From positions 2,356,001 through 2,420,000 of the forward strand of contig OZ252216.1 in NCBI GenBank assembly GCA_965248915.1: a DNA stretch of 64,000 nt, written 5' to 3'. Shown in pieces: positions 1 through 9,673 of the stretch. Source of the DNA: CBDFLA01 sp965248915. Lineage in GTDB: Bacteria > Pseudomonadota > Alphaproteobacteria > M2410. Every line of letters begins with the position of its first letter. The first letter of the stretch is position 1. A program made the position numbers and the translations under genes. The notes beneath the pieces are model-generated. The model saw only the letters and a program-made list of their open reading frames with translations. It was not told the DNA's origin and did no database searches.

Positions 1-1073
1 GCACCGAGCGCCATGAAAGCCGCCGCATCGACAATCAGCTGCGCGGAAGAACCGGACGGCAAGGTGATCCAGGAGCTTCAAAGTTTTTCTTGAGCTTGGA
101 CGACGACCTCATGCGGATCTTTGGATCTGAACGCATGGATTCGATGCTGCAAAGGCTTGGCCTTCAGGAAGGTGAAGCAATTTATCACCCCTGGATCAAC
201 AAAGCGCTGGAAAAGGCGCAGCAGAAAGTCGAAGCGCGCAACTTCGATATCCGGAAAAACCTGCTTAAGTATGACGATGTGATGAACGATCAACGTAAAG
301 CGATCTTCGAACAACGCATTGAGATGATGGAGGAAGATGACCTCAGCGATACGATCGCTGACATGCGCCACGAAGCCATCGAGACCCTGGTCGCGCGACA
401 CATTCCTGAACGCGCTTACGCAGAACAATGGGACATCGAAGGTCTAACCGAAGAGGTCGTCGCAACGCTTGGCACAAAACTGCCGATCGATGAGTGGGCT
501 GCTGAGGAAGGAATTGCCGACGAAGAAATTCTAAAACGTATATCCACCGAGGGTGATCGGCTGATGGCCAAAAAGGCCGCCAATATTGGTCCCAGCATTA
601 TGCGACAGGTTGAGAAGAGCCTCCTCCTGCAAACTCTCGATCATGAATGGCGCGAACACCTCCTCACTTTGGACCATTTGCGCCAAGTTGTTGGACTGCG
701 CTCTTATGGCCAGAGAAATCCGTTGAACGAATACAAGACCGAAGCCTTTGCGCTATTTGAATCTCTTCTGATCACCATGCGTCAGCGTGTCACCCAAACC
801 CTGATGAATGTGCAAATCTCAGTGGAAGATCCGGTTGAGCAACCTTCTGCGCCAACCGACGTAAAAGAAACCCACATGAATCCGCAAACCGGACGCAATG
901 AAATGGTGGGTGATGAAGACGTCATCGCCGCCAAGCCGGTGCGCCGCCGAGGATTGGAAGTAAACCCAGAAGACCCAGAAACTTGGGGCAAGGTTCCACG
1001 CAATTCTCAATGCCCATGTGGGTCAGGCAAGAAATACAAGCACTGCCACGGTCAAATGACCGGCACGGCGTAA
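1..1073 (+). CDS. secA: Preprotein translocase ATPase SecA (3' part, 5' end outside window)
   Basis: This is the C-terminal ~356 residues of SecA, the cytosolic ATPase that drives unfolded proteins through SecYEG. The frame is open from base 3 and reads into the helicase motif QLRGRTGRQGDPG, so the gene continues upstream of the window; the TTG at 90 is an internal codon, not a start. After the motor follow the helical scaffold and wing region and a variable linker. The end is the SEC-C zinc-binding tail, with the pattern CPCGSG...KHCHG, which binds SecB and ribosomes in other bacteria. The stop is at 1071-1073. Identification is secure; only the missing 5' part is unknown. Confidence 0.97.
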   Translation, partial: TERHESRRIDNQLRGRTGRQGDPGASKFFLSLDDDLMRIFGSERMDSMLQRLGLQEGEAIYHPWINKALEKAQQKVEARNFDIRKNLLKYDDVMNDQRKAIFEQRIEMMEEDDLSDTIADMRHEAIETLVARHIPERAYAEQWDIEGLTEEVVATLGTKLPIDEWAAEEGIADEEILKRISTEGDRLMAKKAANIGPSIMRQVEKSLLLQTLDHEWREHLLTLDHLRQVVGLRSYGQRNPLNEYKTEAFALFESLLITMRQRVTQTLMNVQISVEDPVEQPSAPTDVKETHMNPQTGRNEMVGDEDVIAAKPVRRRGLEVNPEDPETWGKVPRNSQCPCGSGKKYKHCHGQMTGTA

Positions 1074-1180
1074 ATAACCGATCATCGGTTCCTCGTCACT
1101 TTGCGGCCTGCACAGGACGTGTATACTCTCTCCCAAAACAATAGAGTAAGTGCACTAGCGCTTACCACTGGGAGACGTTC

Positions 1181-2647
1181 ATGAAGAAGTTATTGGCAGG
1201 AATTGGCGCTGCCGTCGCCGTACTCATTGTCGTTGTCATCGCGCGGACGCTCATGTTCACGCCGTTTCCTGTCCAATCCGGCGCGGCCACACCCATTGAT
1301 GTCGACGGTGACAATATCGCCCAACACTTAAGCGCCGCGATCAAATTCAAAACCATTTCCTACCAACCACCAAAATCCATCGACACTGCAGAGTTTGAAG
1401 GTTTCATTTCCTGGCTGGAAGAAACCTATCCAGATGTCCACCAATCATTAAACAAACATGTTCTTGGTGGGTACAGCCTGCTTTATGAATGGACCGGCAA
1501 AGATCAAAACCTCAAACCCATGCTTCTCACTGGACACTATGATGTTGTCCCTGTCATTCCCGGCACCGAAGACCTTTGGGAACGCAATCCTTGGGAAGGT
1601 GATATTTCCGACGGCATCGTGTGGGGGCGCGGCGCATTGGATGACAAGAGCGCCGTCATCACCATCATGGAAGCCGCAACCCTACTTGTAAAGGAAGGGT
1701 ATCAACCTGAACGCACGGTCTATCTTAGCTTTGGCCACAATGAAGAAATCGGCGGCGACGGCGGCGCGGGCAGCATCGCTGAACATTTGAAATCCCAAGG
1801 TGTTCAACTCGCCTGGTCCCTTGATGAAGGTTCCTTTGTTCTCAACGGAATGTTTCCTGGCGTTGATCGCCCCGTCGCTTCCATCAATGTTGCAGAAAAG
1901 GGCTACGTGACACTCGACCTCGTCGCCCACGCCAAGGGCGGACATTCTTCCATGCCAGAACAAGAAACCGCGGTCGGAATATTGTCACAAGCCATTGTCA
2001 ATCTGCAGGACGCGCCTGTACCGGGAGGCCTGGACGGCATCAGCGCTGAAATGATGGATACATTGGCGCGCCACTTCCCCTTTAGTCAGCGCGTCTTGTT
2101 TGCTAATCGCTGGTTGTTTGGTGGCCTTCTCGAATCGCAACTTTCGAAAGTCTCGTTCGGCAATGCGATGCTACGCACAACCACCGCCCCAACCATGTTG
2201 TCGGGAAGCATCAAAGAAAATGTCTTGCCCATTGAAGCCATCGGAACGGTAAATTTCAGATTGCACCCGCGCGACACAAAGGAAAGTCTAATCGCCTATG
2301 TCAAAAGAACCATAAACGACGACCGTGTTGAAATTCGTGTCCTCGACAAAGGCGGGGCCGCCTCTGCGGTATCGAGCACTGAGGCTGAAGGTTACAAAGC
2401 CATCGCCCAGACCGTGACGGAAATTTTTGGGGAAACGATCATCACACCTGGCATCACTGTTGCCGGTACCGACACCAAGCATTACGCAACTGTGGCCGAT
2501 AACTCATATCGGTTCAATCCCATGATGGTTGGACCAGAAGACCTCTCAGGTTTTCATGGCACCAATGAACGTATTTCGATCGATAACCTCGCCTTGGCGA
2601 CAGCTTACTACGCGCAACTGATCAAGAACGCTTCTGCGACAAAGTAA
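1181..2647 (+). CDS. M20 family metallopeptidase (carboxypeptidase S / PM20D1-like), membrane-anchored
   Basis: A 488-residue zinc peptidase of family M20. Residues 7-27 form one hydrophobic segment, so the enzyme is probably anchored in the inner membrane facing the periplasm. The metal-site motif TGHYDVVPV lies near residue 119, followed by GRGALDDKSA and the catalytic pair in HNEEIGG (Glu188/Glu189). The long spacing and the C-terminal GTDTKHY and FHGTNE motifs resemble carboxypeptidase S and PM20D1, which cleave or condense N-acyl amino acids and small peptides. A GGGAG-like ribosome site precedes the ATG. It leads a co-directional group with the epoxide hydrolase and permease. The exact substrate cannot be read from the sequence. 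Confidence 0.88.
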   Translation: MKKLLAGIGAAVAVLIVVVIARTLMFTPFPVQSGAATPIDVDGDNIAQHLSAAIKFKTISYQPPKSIDTAEFEGFISWLEETYPDVHQSLNKHVLGGYSLLYEWTGKDQNLKPMLLTGHYDVVPVIPGTEDLWERNPWEGDISDGIVWGRGALDDKSAVITIMEAATLLVKEGYQPERTVYLSFGHNEEIGGDGGAGSIAEHLKSQGVQLAWSLDEGSFVLNGMFPGVDRPVASINVAEKGYVTLDLVAHAKGGHSSMPEQETAVGILSQAIVNLQDAPVPGGLDGISAEMMDTLARHFPFSQRVLFANRWLFGGLLESQLSKVSFGNAMLRTTTAPTMLSGSIKENVLPIEAIGTVNFRLHPRDTKESLIAYVKRTINDDRVEIRVLDKGGAASAVSSTEAEGYKAIAQTVTEIFGETIITPGITVAGTDTKHYATVADNSYRFNPMMVGPEDLSGFHGTNERISIDNLALATAYYAQLIKNASATK

Positions 2648-2667
2648 GAACAAGACAGGAAAACAAG

Positions 2668-3834
2668 ATGGGTGATCCAACCCCCTTTGAAGTCGACATT
2701 CCTCAATCGAAAATCGATGAGATCATGGCCCGCGTTCAAAGTGTCAGATGGCCGGCTACGCCGAAAAATGCCGGTTGGAACTACGGCACCGATCTTGATT
2801 ACATGAAAGAGGTTGTCGCCTACTGGCAGACGGAATTTGATTGGACCCAAGCGCAAACCCTCCTCAACAAATTTCCCCAATTCAAAGCCAACGTGGACGG
2901 TATCGACATCCATTTCGTTCATGTGCGCGGATCAGGGGACAACCCAACACCACTCCTATTGACCCACGGATGGCCGGGATCGCACTTTGAGTTCTGGGAC
3001 GCGATCGAGCCTCTAACCCACCCGGAAAAATTTGGCGGTCGTGAAGAGGACGCTTGCGATGTCATCGTCCCTTCGTTGATCGGGTATGGCTTTTCGGGCC
3101 CGCCTGAAACACCCATTAGCCCACGCACCATCGCCCGGTATTGGGACAAGCTGATGCGGGACGTGTTGGGATATGACTCCTACATCGCCCAAGGGGGCGA
3201 CTGGGGCAGTGTTGTCACCGGATGGTTGGGATATGATCACGACGCTTGCAAAGCCATTCACCTCAACATGCCAAGTTGGACCTCGCCCGGCGTCGCACCA
3301 GAAACAGAAGAAGAAGTGGCTCACGCCGCAAAGGCCAACGCTGCCTTTCAAGCCGATGGTTCCTACCTGCTGCAACAAGCAACAAAACCACAGACCTTGA
3401 GTTTCGCTATGACGGATTCGCCCGTCGGAACAGCAGCCTGGGTCCTTGAGAAGTTCATGCATTGGTCAGATGTGCAAGGCGGCAATCTCGACAGCGTCTA
3501 CACCAAAGACCAACTCCTCACCAACATCATGATCTACCTGGTAACCGATTCCTTTGCGTCATCTGTCTGGGTTTACAATGGCTACTTCGCAGACCCAGGC
3601 GGTGATCCAGTTCCAGCCGGCGCCCGCATCGAAAAACCTGTTGGCGTAGCAAAGCTACCAGGAGAGCCGACGTATATGTGGCCGCCAAGAACCCAGGTTG
3701 AGCGCTCCATGAACGTGGTCCATTGGACGGACTTTAAAAAGGGCGGGCATTTCGCAGCCCTTGAACAGCCGGAGCTTTTCGTGAAGGATGTGCAAACCTT
3801 CCTACGCACGGTGAAAGCCCAAAACACTCTATGA
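2668..3834 (+). CDS. Epoxide hydrolase with EHN N-terminal domain (alpha/beta hydrolase fold)
   Basis: A 388-residue alpha/beta hydrolase of the microsomal-type epoxide hydrolase family, which opens epoxides to diols. The first ~110 residues match the EHN lid domain (start FEVDIPQSKIDEI, then a W-rich stretch). The oxyanion motif HGWPGS follows, then the nucleophile elbow GGDWGS with Asp178 in place of serine, and the base in GGHFAALE (His361). It has no signal peptide, so it should be cytoplasmic. It starts 20 bp after the M20 peptidase, and its stop overlaps the permease start in an ATGA, which suggests translational coupling. Physiological substrate unknown; a juvenile-hormone or aromatic/alkene epoxide type cannot be distinguished. 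Confidence 0.9.
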   Translation: MGDPTPFEVDIPQSKIDEIMARVQSVRWPATPKNAGWNYGTDLDYMKEVVAYWQTEFDWTQAQTLLNKFPQFKANVDGIDIHFVHVRGSGDNPTPLLLTHGWPGSHFEFWDAIEPLTHPEKFGGREEDACDVIVPSLIGYGFSGPPETPISPRTIARYWDKLMRDVLGYDSYIAQGGDWGSVVTGWLGYDHDACKAIHLNMPSWTSPGVAPETEEEVAHAAKANAAFQADGSYLLQQATKPQTLSFAMTDSPVGTAAWVLEKFMHWSDVQGGNLDSVYTKDQLLTNIMIYLVTDSFASSVWVYNGYFADPGGDPVPAGARIEKPVGVAKLPGEPTYMWPPRTQVERSMNVVHWTDFKKGGHFAALEQPELFVKDVQTFLRTVKAQNTL

Positions 3835-5606
3835 CATTTGACCAGTCGATTGCTTTTGCAACCCTTGGGCTCGCCCTCGTGCTTTTCGCTTGGGGTCGGT
3901 ATCGCTATGACATCGTCGCGCTCATCGCCCTCATCATCGTCACCGCCGCCGGGTTGATTGACAAAAACCAAGCCGTCTCTGGCTTCGGCCATCCAGCGGT
4001 GATCACCGTCGCGGCCGTGCTGGTAATATCACAATCGCTTCGGCGCGCCGGCCTCATCGATTTGATCGCCCAGCGCTTGGCCCCGCTGACAGAGAACACT
4101 TTTCTCCATATCGTCTCATTCTCCCTGGTGGTCGCCGTCGCCTCGGCCTTCATGAACAATGTCGGCGCCATCGCCATCATGTTGCCTGTGACGCTCGCAA
4201 GTTGCGCCGAGAGAGGCCGCTCCCCGGCCATCATCCTCATGCCTCTCGCGTTTGGCTCGATCCTTGGCGGCCTCATGACCATGATCGGCACGCCGCCCAA
4301 TATCATCATCGCCACCTACCGCGCCGAATTGACCGGTGAGTCCTTCGGCATGTTTGATTTCTCGCCTGTTGGCGTTCCTGTGGCGCTCTTAGGGTTGGTC
4401 TTCGTTGCGCTCATCGGTTGGCGCTTAATCCCCCACGAACGCCAGGGCAAAAAATCCGCCCAAGATCTCTTTCAGATCGAAGGCTACATCACCGAAGTCA
4501 AGGTGAGCGAGGCGAGCGCCCTCATCGGCCAGACCATTCTTGAAGCCGAAAAGCTCACCGGTGATGATGTGGCCATCACAGGCATCGCGCGCGGTGAAGG
4601 TAAGATGCGCCATCCCGCTCCCTGGGAACGCTTGCGCGAAGGCGACTATCTTTTGGTGCGCGCAGAACCCACCGAACTCAAACCCGCCATGGACGATCAC
4701 AAGCTCGAGCTCGTGGCGACCGAGACCGACACACCGCCTCACTTGGAACCTGAAAACACCAAGATCATCGAAGCCGTTGTCACACCTGGTTCTCGCCTTG
4801 AAGGGCGCACCCCCCACTTCTTGCGCTGGCGTTCCGGTTACAATTTGGATCTTTTAGGCATTGCCCGCGAAGGCGAACAAATCCGCAAGCGGATCAAACG
4901 CACCGAACTACGTGCCGGCGACGTGCTTCTCCTGCAAGCTGCCGAAAGCGGCGAAGAGATCTTGAGCAACATGGGGCTCCTACCCCTGCCGGAACGCGGG
5001 CTCGCCCTCGGCGAACCACGCCGCGTGCTTTTGCCCATCGCCATCTTCGCAACCGCCATCATCGCCAGTGCTTTCGGGTATCTGCCCATCGCCGTCGCCT
5101 TCATCGCCGCCATCGTGGCCTATGTCATGTTGGGCATTTTGCCGTTGCGCGAGCTTTACACCCATATCGACTGGCCGATCATCGTGCTATTGGGCGCCAT
5201 GATCCCCGTCGGCCAAGCCCTGGAGCAGACCGGAGGTACGGAATTAATCGCGTCCGGCATTTTAGCACTCACCGGCGCCATGCCGATCTGGGTCATCCTC
5301 ACGCTCGTGATGATTGTCACCATGACCTTATCCGACCTCATCAACAACGCCGCAACAGCGCTTATCATGGCCCCCATCGCGGCGGCCATCGCCCAAGGCT
5401 TGGGCGTCAGCATTGATCCGTTCTTGATGTGTGTGGCGGTTGCCGCGTCTTGCGCCTTCTTGACCCCCATTGGTCACCAGTCGAACACGCTTGTTATGGG
5501 CCCCGGCGGCTATCACTTCTCCGACTATTGGCGCATGGGGCTGCCGCTCGAAGTGCTCATCGTCTGCGTCTCGATCCCCATGATCCTTGCCGTCTGGCCG
5601 CTGTAA
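3831..5606 (+). CDS. SLC13/CitMHS-type permease with two TrkA_C (RCK_C) domains
   Basis: A 591-residue inner-membrane transporter. The N-terminal half (about 1-200) and C-terminal half (about 395-591) carry the transmembrane helices of the sodium/dicarboxylate or sulfate symporter family, with the paired signatures NNVGAIAIMLP / GTPPNIIIA and NNAATALIMAP / TPIGHQSN. Between them lie two RCK_C-like regulatory domains (about 205-290 and 300-385). This layout is typical of bacterial SLC13 proteins annotated as sulfate or anion permeases. The start overlaps the epoxide hydrolase stop by 4 bp. The last 63 bases of the gene recur downstream at two places (10693-10728, 13109-13171), which marks the edge of an accessory island. 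Substrate uncertain. Confidence 0.9.
   Translation: MTFDQSIAFATLGLALVLFAWGRYRYDIVALIALIIVTAAGLIDKNQAVSGFGHPAVITVAAVLVISQSLRRAGLIDLIAQRLAPLTENTFLHIVSFSLVVAVASAFMNNVGAIAIMLPVTLASCAERGRSPAIILMPLAFGSILGGLMTMIGTPPNIIIATYRAELTGESFGMFDFSPVGVPVALLGLVFVALIGWRLIPHERQGKKSAQDLFQIEGYITEVKVSEASALIGQTILEAEKLTGDDVAITGIARGEGKMRHPAPWERLREGDYLLVRAEPTELKPAMDDHKLELVATETDTPPHLEPENTKIIEAVVTPGSRLEGRTPHFLRWRSGYNLDLLGIAREGEQIRKRIKRTELRAGDVLLLQAAESGEEILSNMGLLPLPERGLALGEPRRVLLPIAIFATAIIASAFGYLPIAVAFIAAIVAYVMLGILPLRELYTHIDWPIIVLLGAMIPVGQALEQTGGTELIASGILALTGAMPIWVILTLVMIVTMTLSDLINNAATALIMAPIAAAIAQGLGVSIDPFLMCVAVAASCAFLTPIGHQSNTLVMGPGGYHFSDYWRMGLPLEVLIVCVSIPMILAVWPL
5544..5606 (+). repeat. Permease 3'-end repeat, copy 1 (in the intact gene)
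   Basis: The last 63 bases of the SLC13 permease, encoding PLEVLIVCVSIPMILAVWPL and stop. It is the intact parent of two downstream copies, at 10693-10728 (last 36 bases, 2 mismatches by eye) and 13109-13171 (63 bases, about 7 mismatches). The three copies bracket the two toxin-like modules as direct repeats. Confidence 0.9.
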
Positions 5607-5629
5607 GCGTCTAACAACCTAGATCCTAC

Positions 5630-5652
5630 GTCCCCCGGTTCAGCCGGGGGAC
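5630..5652. repeat. GC-rich REP-like hairpin downstream of the permease
   Basis: A perfect 9-bp inverted repeat, GTCCCCCGG and CCGGGGGAC around the loop TTCAG, 24 bases after the permease stop. No T-run follows, so it is better read as a repetitive extragenic palindrome than as an intrinsic terminator, although it may still slow transcription or protect the mRNA 3' end. Confidence 0.6.
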
Positions 5653-5849
5653 CCACCCCCACACATCCTTGGATCGCCCGGTCACGCCGGGGCCGTCGAA
5701 GCTAGAATAAAACACACCCAGGAAATTATTCGTCTTCCAACTTCCGCAGTTTTCCGCAGGGGAGAAAATTATTCGCCTCTCCCCACCCAAATTTTTCCTC
5801 TTAAGCTTTGCCACAATCACAAATTTCGCAAACGAACGAGGATCGCCAA

Positions 5850-7454
5850 ATGTACTATCCCTATTTTCCGAATTACCTCTCCCCAAAAAGGAAGAAGAAC
5901 CCTTTCGACCTTCCCGAAGACCCCATTAAAAAACAAATGCCCGCAGCAGACTTTGCCAAAGCCGCAACGGTCATGCCGGATAGCGCATCGTACTTCCAAC
6001 ACATGGGCGCCTATCTGGAAGGGCTCACCGTCGATGAGCAATCCCAACAGTTCGGGCCCACCCCCACTTCCATGATCCCAGCTGTTGAACTGATCGACTA
6101 CAAACTGCACAATCGGCAGCCTTTCACTCCGCCCGGCACCAAGCTCGGTTTTGACATGGCCCGCTCAAACGCTGCCCTTGCGGCGCCGGAGGCACCGGAC
6201 GCCACAACACAAATCGCTGGCGCCATGCGAAAACCACCGGCTTCCATGCTGACCCCCGCCTCGACACCAACGCAACCCCGGCAACCTGCGCAATCTGCAC
6301 AACCACCCACATCCGGCGCCCCGCGCTTCCCCCAACCAGGCGACCCCATCCCCGGTTGGGTTCATCAATTGGGCGAAGACGTGGTCAACGACTTCCAGGA
6401 CTTCGTCCAATACATCAAAACCGCCTCACTCAAGGAGCAACAAGAGATCGCACTTGAGTTTGGCATCGTTGCCGCGAGCTTCCTGCCCGGTGCGGGCGAC
6501 GCCATTGGCGTCGGTGCCGACCTCGCCGGATTGCGCCACGAGGAAAACCGCAATGCGGTCTACCTCGGGCTGACACTCCTCGGCGCTGTGCCGTTCGTCC
6601 CGCCGTTCAACCGCATCCGCAAGATCAAGCGCCTGATCCGCACCGGTGCCGAAAAATGGCGGCGGCGCAAAGGCATGCGAAGGGCCAATCAAAATCCTCC
6701 AGCCAACGTTCCAGCAAATCAGTTTGATGATGTTGCCTCTGCAAGGAACGCCAATGTGGATACCGATCGCCTAGTTGTGCAAGCAACCGAGTTGGGGCGG
6801 GATGTTACTCAAGGCACTCTCAATAGATTAAGAAGTGTGCTGACCGCATCGCGCCAAGCCATCACAAACGGACTTAGCCAAATGGGTCTGCCCCCTGAAA
6901 TCATCGCGAAATTAGTCAATGAAGCAATAAGTGCCGCTTTCGTAGAGATGGCTGGTCAAGTCATTGCCAACGCAATTGCTGCAACCAACGACAACGAGTC
7001 GAGTATCGATGCCAGCGATATCGGATATGAGGCAATTGCGGGAACCGTTTCGGGTGCAATCGGAACCGCAGACCTTTCCAAATGGAGGCAACTTTCATGG
7101 GAGCTTTTTAACGCCGGTACAATGGAAATTATGAAATCACTCTACAGCGAACGCGGCAAAACAATGTTGCAGCATCTTAGCGAAGGGCAATGGGCGGCCT
7201 TGGAATCCGCCCTCAACCTCGGAACCACGGCCGCCGCGAGAACCATCTTCGATAGATTGGAGAATCGCGCTCCAAGGCTTCGCCGCCTAATACCCGCAAT
7301 GAAACATGGGGCCGCGGCCGGCGCCTCCGTAGCGATCGTTACGACAATTCGCCTCATTAGAGATGCCAACCAATATGATTTGTCGGACATAGGTTCAAAG
7401 TCATTCGAAACCACACGCGATGTCGTGCAAGATCTTTACGGTGATCGACGTTGA
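5850..7454 (+). CDS. Polymorphic-toxin-like protein, long form (constant N-terminal/central part plus variable C-terminal domain)
   Basis: A 534-residue protein of no family I recognise. The ATG at 5850 is chosen over the TTG at 5808 because GAGGA lies 7 bases upstream. Residues 1-100 start MYYPYFPNYL and have no signal peptide. Residues ~107-165 are a Pro/Ala/Thr linker with PPASMLTP and QPGDPIPGWV. Residues ~200-255 are a hydrophobic Gly/Ala segment (SFLPGAGDAIGVGADLAGL ... LLGAVPFVPP) resembling the pre-toxin segments of polymorphic toxins. A basic patch KWRRRKGMRR follows. Residues 301-534 are helical and Ala-rich with no nuclease or other catalytic motif that I can name. Up to residue 300 it is nearly identical to the protein at 10856; beyond that the two diverge. 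Membrane-protein genes follow directly. Toxin function is inference. Confidence 0.6.
   Translation: MYYPYFPNYLSPKRKKNPFDLPEDPIKKQMPAADFAKAATVMPDSASYFQHMGAYLEGLTVDEQSQQFGPTPTSMIPAVELIDYKLHNRQPFTPPGTKLGFDMARSNAALAAPEAPDATTQIAGAMRKPPASMLTPASTPTQPRQPAQSAQPPTSGAPRFPQPGDPIPGWVHQLGEDVVNDFQDFVQYIKTASLKEQQEIALEFGIVAASFLPGAGDAIGVGADLAGLRHEENRNAVYLGLTLLGAVPFVPPFNRIRKIKRLIRTGAEKWRRRKGMRRANQNPPANVPANQFDDVASARNANVDTDRLVVQATELGRDVTQGTLNRLRSVLTASRQAITNGLSQMGLPPEIIAKLVNEAISAAFVEMAGQVIANAIAATNDNESSIDASDIGYEAIAGTVSGAIGTADLSKWRQLSWELFNAGTMEIMKSLYSERGKTMLQHLSEGQWAALESALNLGTTAAARTIFDRLENRAPRLRRLIPAMKHGAAAGASVAIVTTIRLIRDANQYDLSDIGSKSFETTRDVVQDLYGDRR
6084..6750 (+). repeat. Constant block, copy 1 (duplicated at 10784-11441)
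   Basis: About 667 bases nearly identical to 10784-11441 apart from linker differences (net 9 bases). The final ~100 bases, ending in codons for NQFDDVASARN, are identical in the two copies, after which similarity falls abruptly. It encodes the proline-rich linker, the hydrophobic pre-toxin-like segment and the basic patch. It is long enough to serve as a substrate for homologous recombination. Confidence 0.92.
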
Positions 7455-7556
7455 CTCAAATCTGAACACCCGTATAGGTTACTAGCAATCTTGCGTTGGT
7501 CTTTTCGCGCAAGTAAATCGCCACCTAGAATCTGGTTGCAGACAGGAACGATTCGC

Positions 7557-8546
7557 ATGCAGGGCAGTCCAAGCCACAACACCTTGGTTCGGCAACTCGC
7601 CGCTGATCTAACGAGCGCCACATTTGTTTATTTGGTTCTCGCTTGGATGCCCGGATTGATCCTGTTGCTCCTCATCAATGAGAGCGAAAGTGCGGATATT
7701 CCCAATCTGTCATCAGTGATCGCTTCCCCCGAAAACGCAGTGATCGCGGCCATCATCTTACTGACACCTCTCGTGATCATTGGCGTGTTAGCCTTCTACA
7801 TGCGCTTGGGTCGCAAGCTTAATGATCCACGAGGCAATCGCATCTGGAGTGACCATCTCACGAGTATGTCAATGAACTTCTGGGTATTGGAGATCTTTTT
7901 GGCAGTGCTTTGGACAATTCGGTTGGCTTCCCTTGGGCGCACCGAGGTGCTTGATGGCAATCTTGGCTTGAGCTTTATCATGCTGCTAGCGGATGAATGC
8001 CTGTTTCTTGTCATCATCACCCTGCCCATTTCTTTGAAGACCTACAAGCTCATCTCAAAGGTCATCGAGCGAACAGGAGACGCCACAACAATCCAGAAGA
8101 ACTGGGAATTGCATCTCCAAAAAACCACTGCAATCTTGACGGTTTGGTCGATTGCTTTAGTCGCACTCCTGAGCGCAGAGACCCTTGCTCATCCCCGAAC
8201 AGAATCCACTTTTCAAAAACTATTGGGACTCGCACCGGCATTTTGGCTCCCCCTTCTTCTTTTGGTTCCACTATCATACGCTTTTGCACTCTCCGACGAA
8301 TTCCCCAATCGGAAAGACAAACCAACCGCGGTCTCAAAGAGATCAATTGACGTCATCGAAGGCGTCCCGGTTTATTTGGTTGTCATATTCTTTGTGTTTT
8401 TAGTTGCTCCCATGTGTTGGATGCATCTGACGGGCGACACCTCGCCGATGCCCATCGTGGACTTGGTAATCTGGGGCACATCGCTGATCATTGTCAGCGG
8501 GCTTGCTTTGTTCTTTGTCACTTATTTCCGCACAAATGCCCGTTAG
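7557..8546 (+). CDS. Polytopic membrane protein following the toxin-like gene (candidate immunity protein)
   Basis: A 329-residue integral membrane protein with roughly eight hydrophobic segments, for example YLVLAWMPGLILLLL, AAIILLTPLVIIGVLAFY, LFLVIITLPI and YLVVIFFVFLVAP. ATG 7557 is preferred to TTG 7491 because AGGAA stands 8 bases upstream. It matches no transporter or enzyme family that I know. It begins 102 bases after the toxin-like gene and is followed after 21 bases by another membrane gene, so the group looks like one transcript. Polytopic inner-membrane proteins are the known immunity type for pore-forming bacteriocins, which is the reason for the suggestion; direct evidence is lacking. 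Confidence 0.55.
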   Translation: MQGSPSHNTLVRQLAADLTSATFVYLVLAWMPGLILLLLINESESADIPNLSSVIASPENAVIAAIILLTPLVIIGVLAFYMRLGRKLNDPRGNRIWSDHLTSMSMNFWVLEIFLAVLWTIRLASLGRTEVLDGNLGLSFIMLLADECLFLVIITLPISLKTYKLISKVIERTGDATTIQKNWELHLQKTTAILTVWSIALVALLSAETLAHPRTESTFQKLLGLAPAFWLPLLLLVPLSYAFALSDEFPNRKDKPTAVSKRSIDVIEGVPVYLVVIFFVFLVAPMCWMHLTGDTSPMPIVDLVIWGTSLIIVSGLALFFVTYFRTNAR

Positions 8547-8567
8547 GGGCTGTCAAAGGAACCATCT

Positions 8568-9673
8568 TTGAAGAGAAAAGACCCGAACAGAACAAGATCT
8601 AGACTACGGATTTGGCCGGACATATTCGACCCTCTTTTGGCAACTCTGTTTGTTCTGTCAATGATTGCCGCTGTCTTGTTGCTCATGTTTCCCGAGACCC
8701 AAGGACAAAGCCTACAACTCCCACTCGCGCGAGACCTAGGCGCAACCGCGAGTTTCCTTGTGACATTCGTTGCGGTCGTATCCAGTCCAACCTGGCCTAT
8801 CATTTGGAAGTTGAGATCGCAATTTGACGCGACTGACCCCATTGCCGCAAAGGAACTGAAGAGAGCAGAGGGCTATATCACCAACGTCCCGTTTTTGACG
8901 GCAGCGTTCTTTGGGTTTTCGATTGCATCAATTGCCGATACATCTGAGTCAATACTTCGCCCGCATGAAGTGCTTTGGCAAGGATTGCGGGAATTCGCTT
9001 TGCCGGTGCTAATCTACTATGCGGTCGGATAGATGACATCGCAACAGCATCAAAGGTCTTGGTTGGCAAAGCATACGATCTGTACCTGGCGAGAGGATCC
9101 GCCCTCCCTGATGGAGTGACTTGGATCAAGGTCATGCGGACCTCGTTTTCCATAGGAGTTGCACTCAACCTCCTCTTTCTCCCTATTCTCTTCTTTGCAA
9201 CCTACCAGCAAAAGACGCTTAAGCAGCTCCTTGTCCCTCTGTCGCTTAACTACCTTCTCTTTGTGTCAATTCTATTGGTCAGTTTGATGAATATGGAATT
9301 CACTCACAATCCAGTGCTGTATTTGATTGGGTCTTTGACAGTCATGTGGCCGCTCTATTTGGTGGCAGCACTTGTCTCGTTGCCCGCCTACATGGTGTGG
9401 CACCGTTACACCTATCCACCAACGAAGCTGAAACCGGAAAAGAAAATCCCGCAGGTTGCAGGATTAGCATTTCTGCTATTTTGGCCACTCCTCACAGCGA
9501 TCTACCTTTCGATACTACAAAAGATCCTAATCCAAACGCCAGGCTTCGATATCCCAGCAAATGGCACGGTGAGCGATGCAATTTGGTGGGCAGTCATTGT
9601 GGCAACGGTCCTGAATGTCCTTGTTGTTGGGGTTTTCAGATTCAAAGGCCACAGAGACGCAACAGATGACTAA
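8568..9673 (+). pseudogene. Membrane protein gene split by a frameshift (candidate orphan immunity gene)
   Basis: Two overlapping frames read as one protein of about 368 residues. The first runs from TTG 8568 (AGGAA upstream) to a TAG at 9030-9032, ending ALPVLIYYAVG. The second continues in another frame with IDDIATASKVLVGKAYDLYLA and ends at 9673. Both halves are rich in hydrophobic helices, and neither half has a credible independent start at the junction. A single-base indel near 9018-9032 would explain it. The apparent product is a polytopic membrane protein similar in size and style to its neighbours, of unknown family. Its stop overlaps the ATG of the next gene (ATGACTAA), which suggests coupling before decay. 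A sequencing error is possible. Confidence 0.6.

Noticed and set aside
90..1073. Short SecA starting at TTG 90
   Set aside because: The frame is open to the left edge and encodes conserved SecA motifs before position 90, so this is an internal codon.
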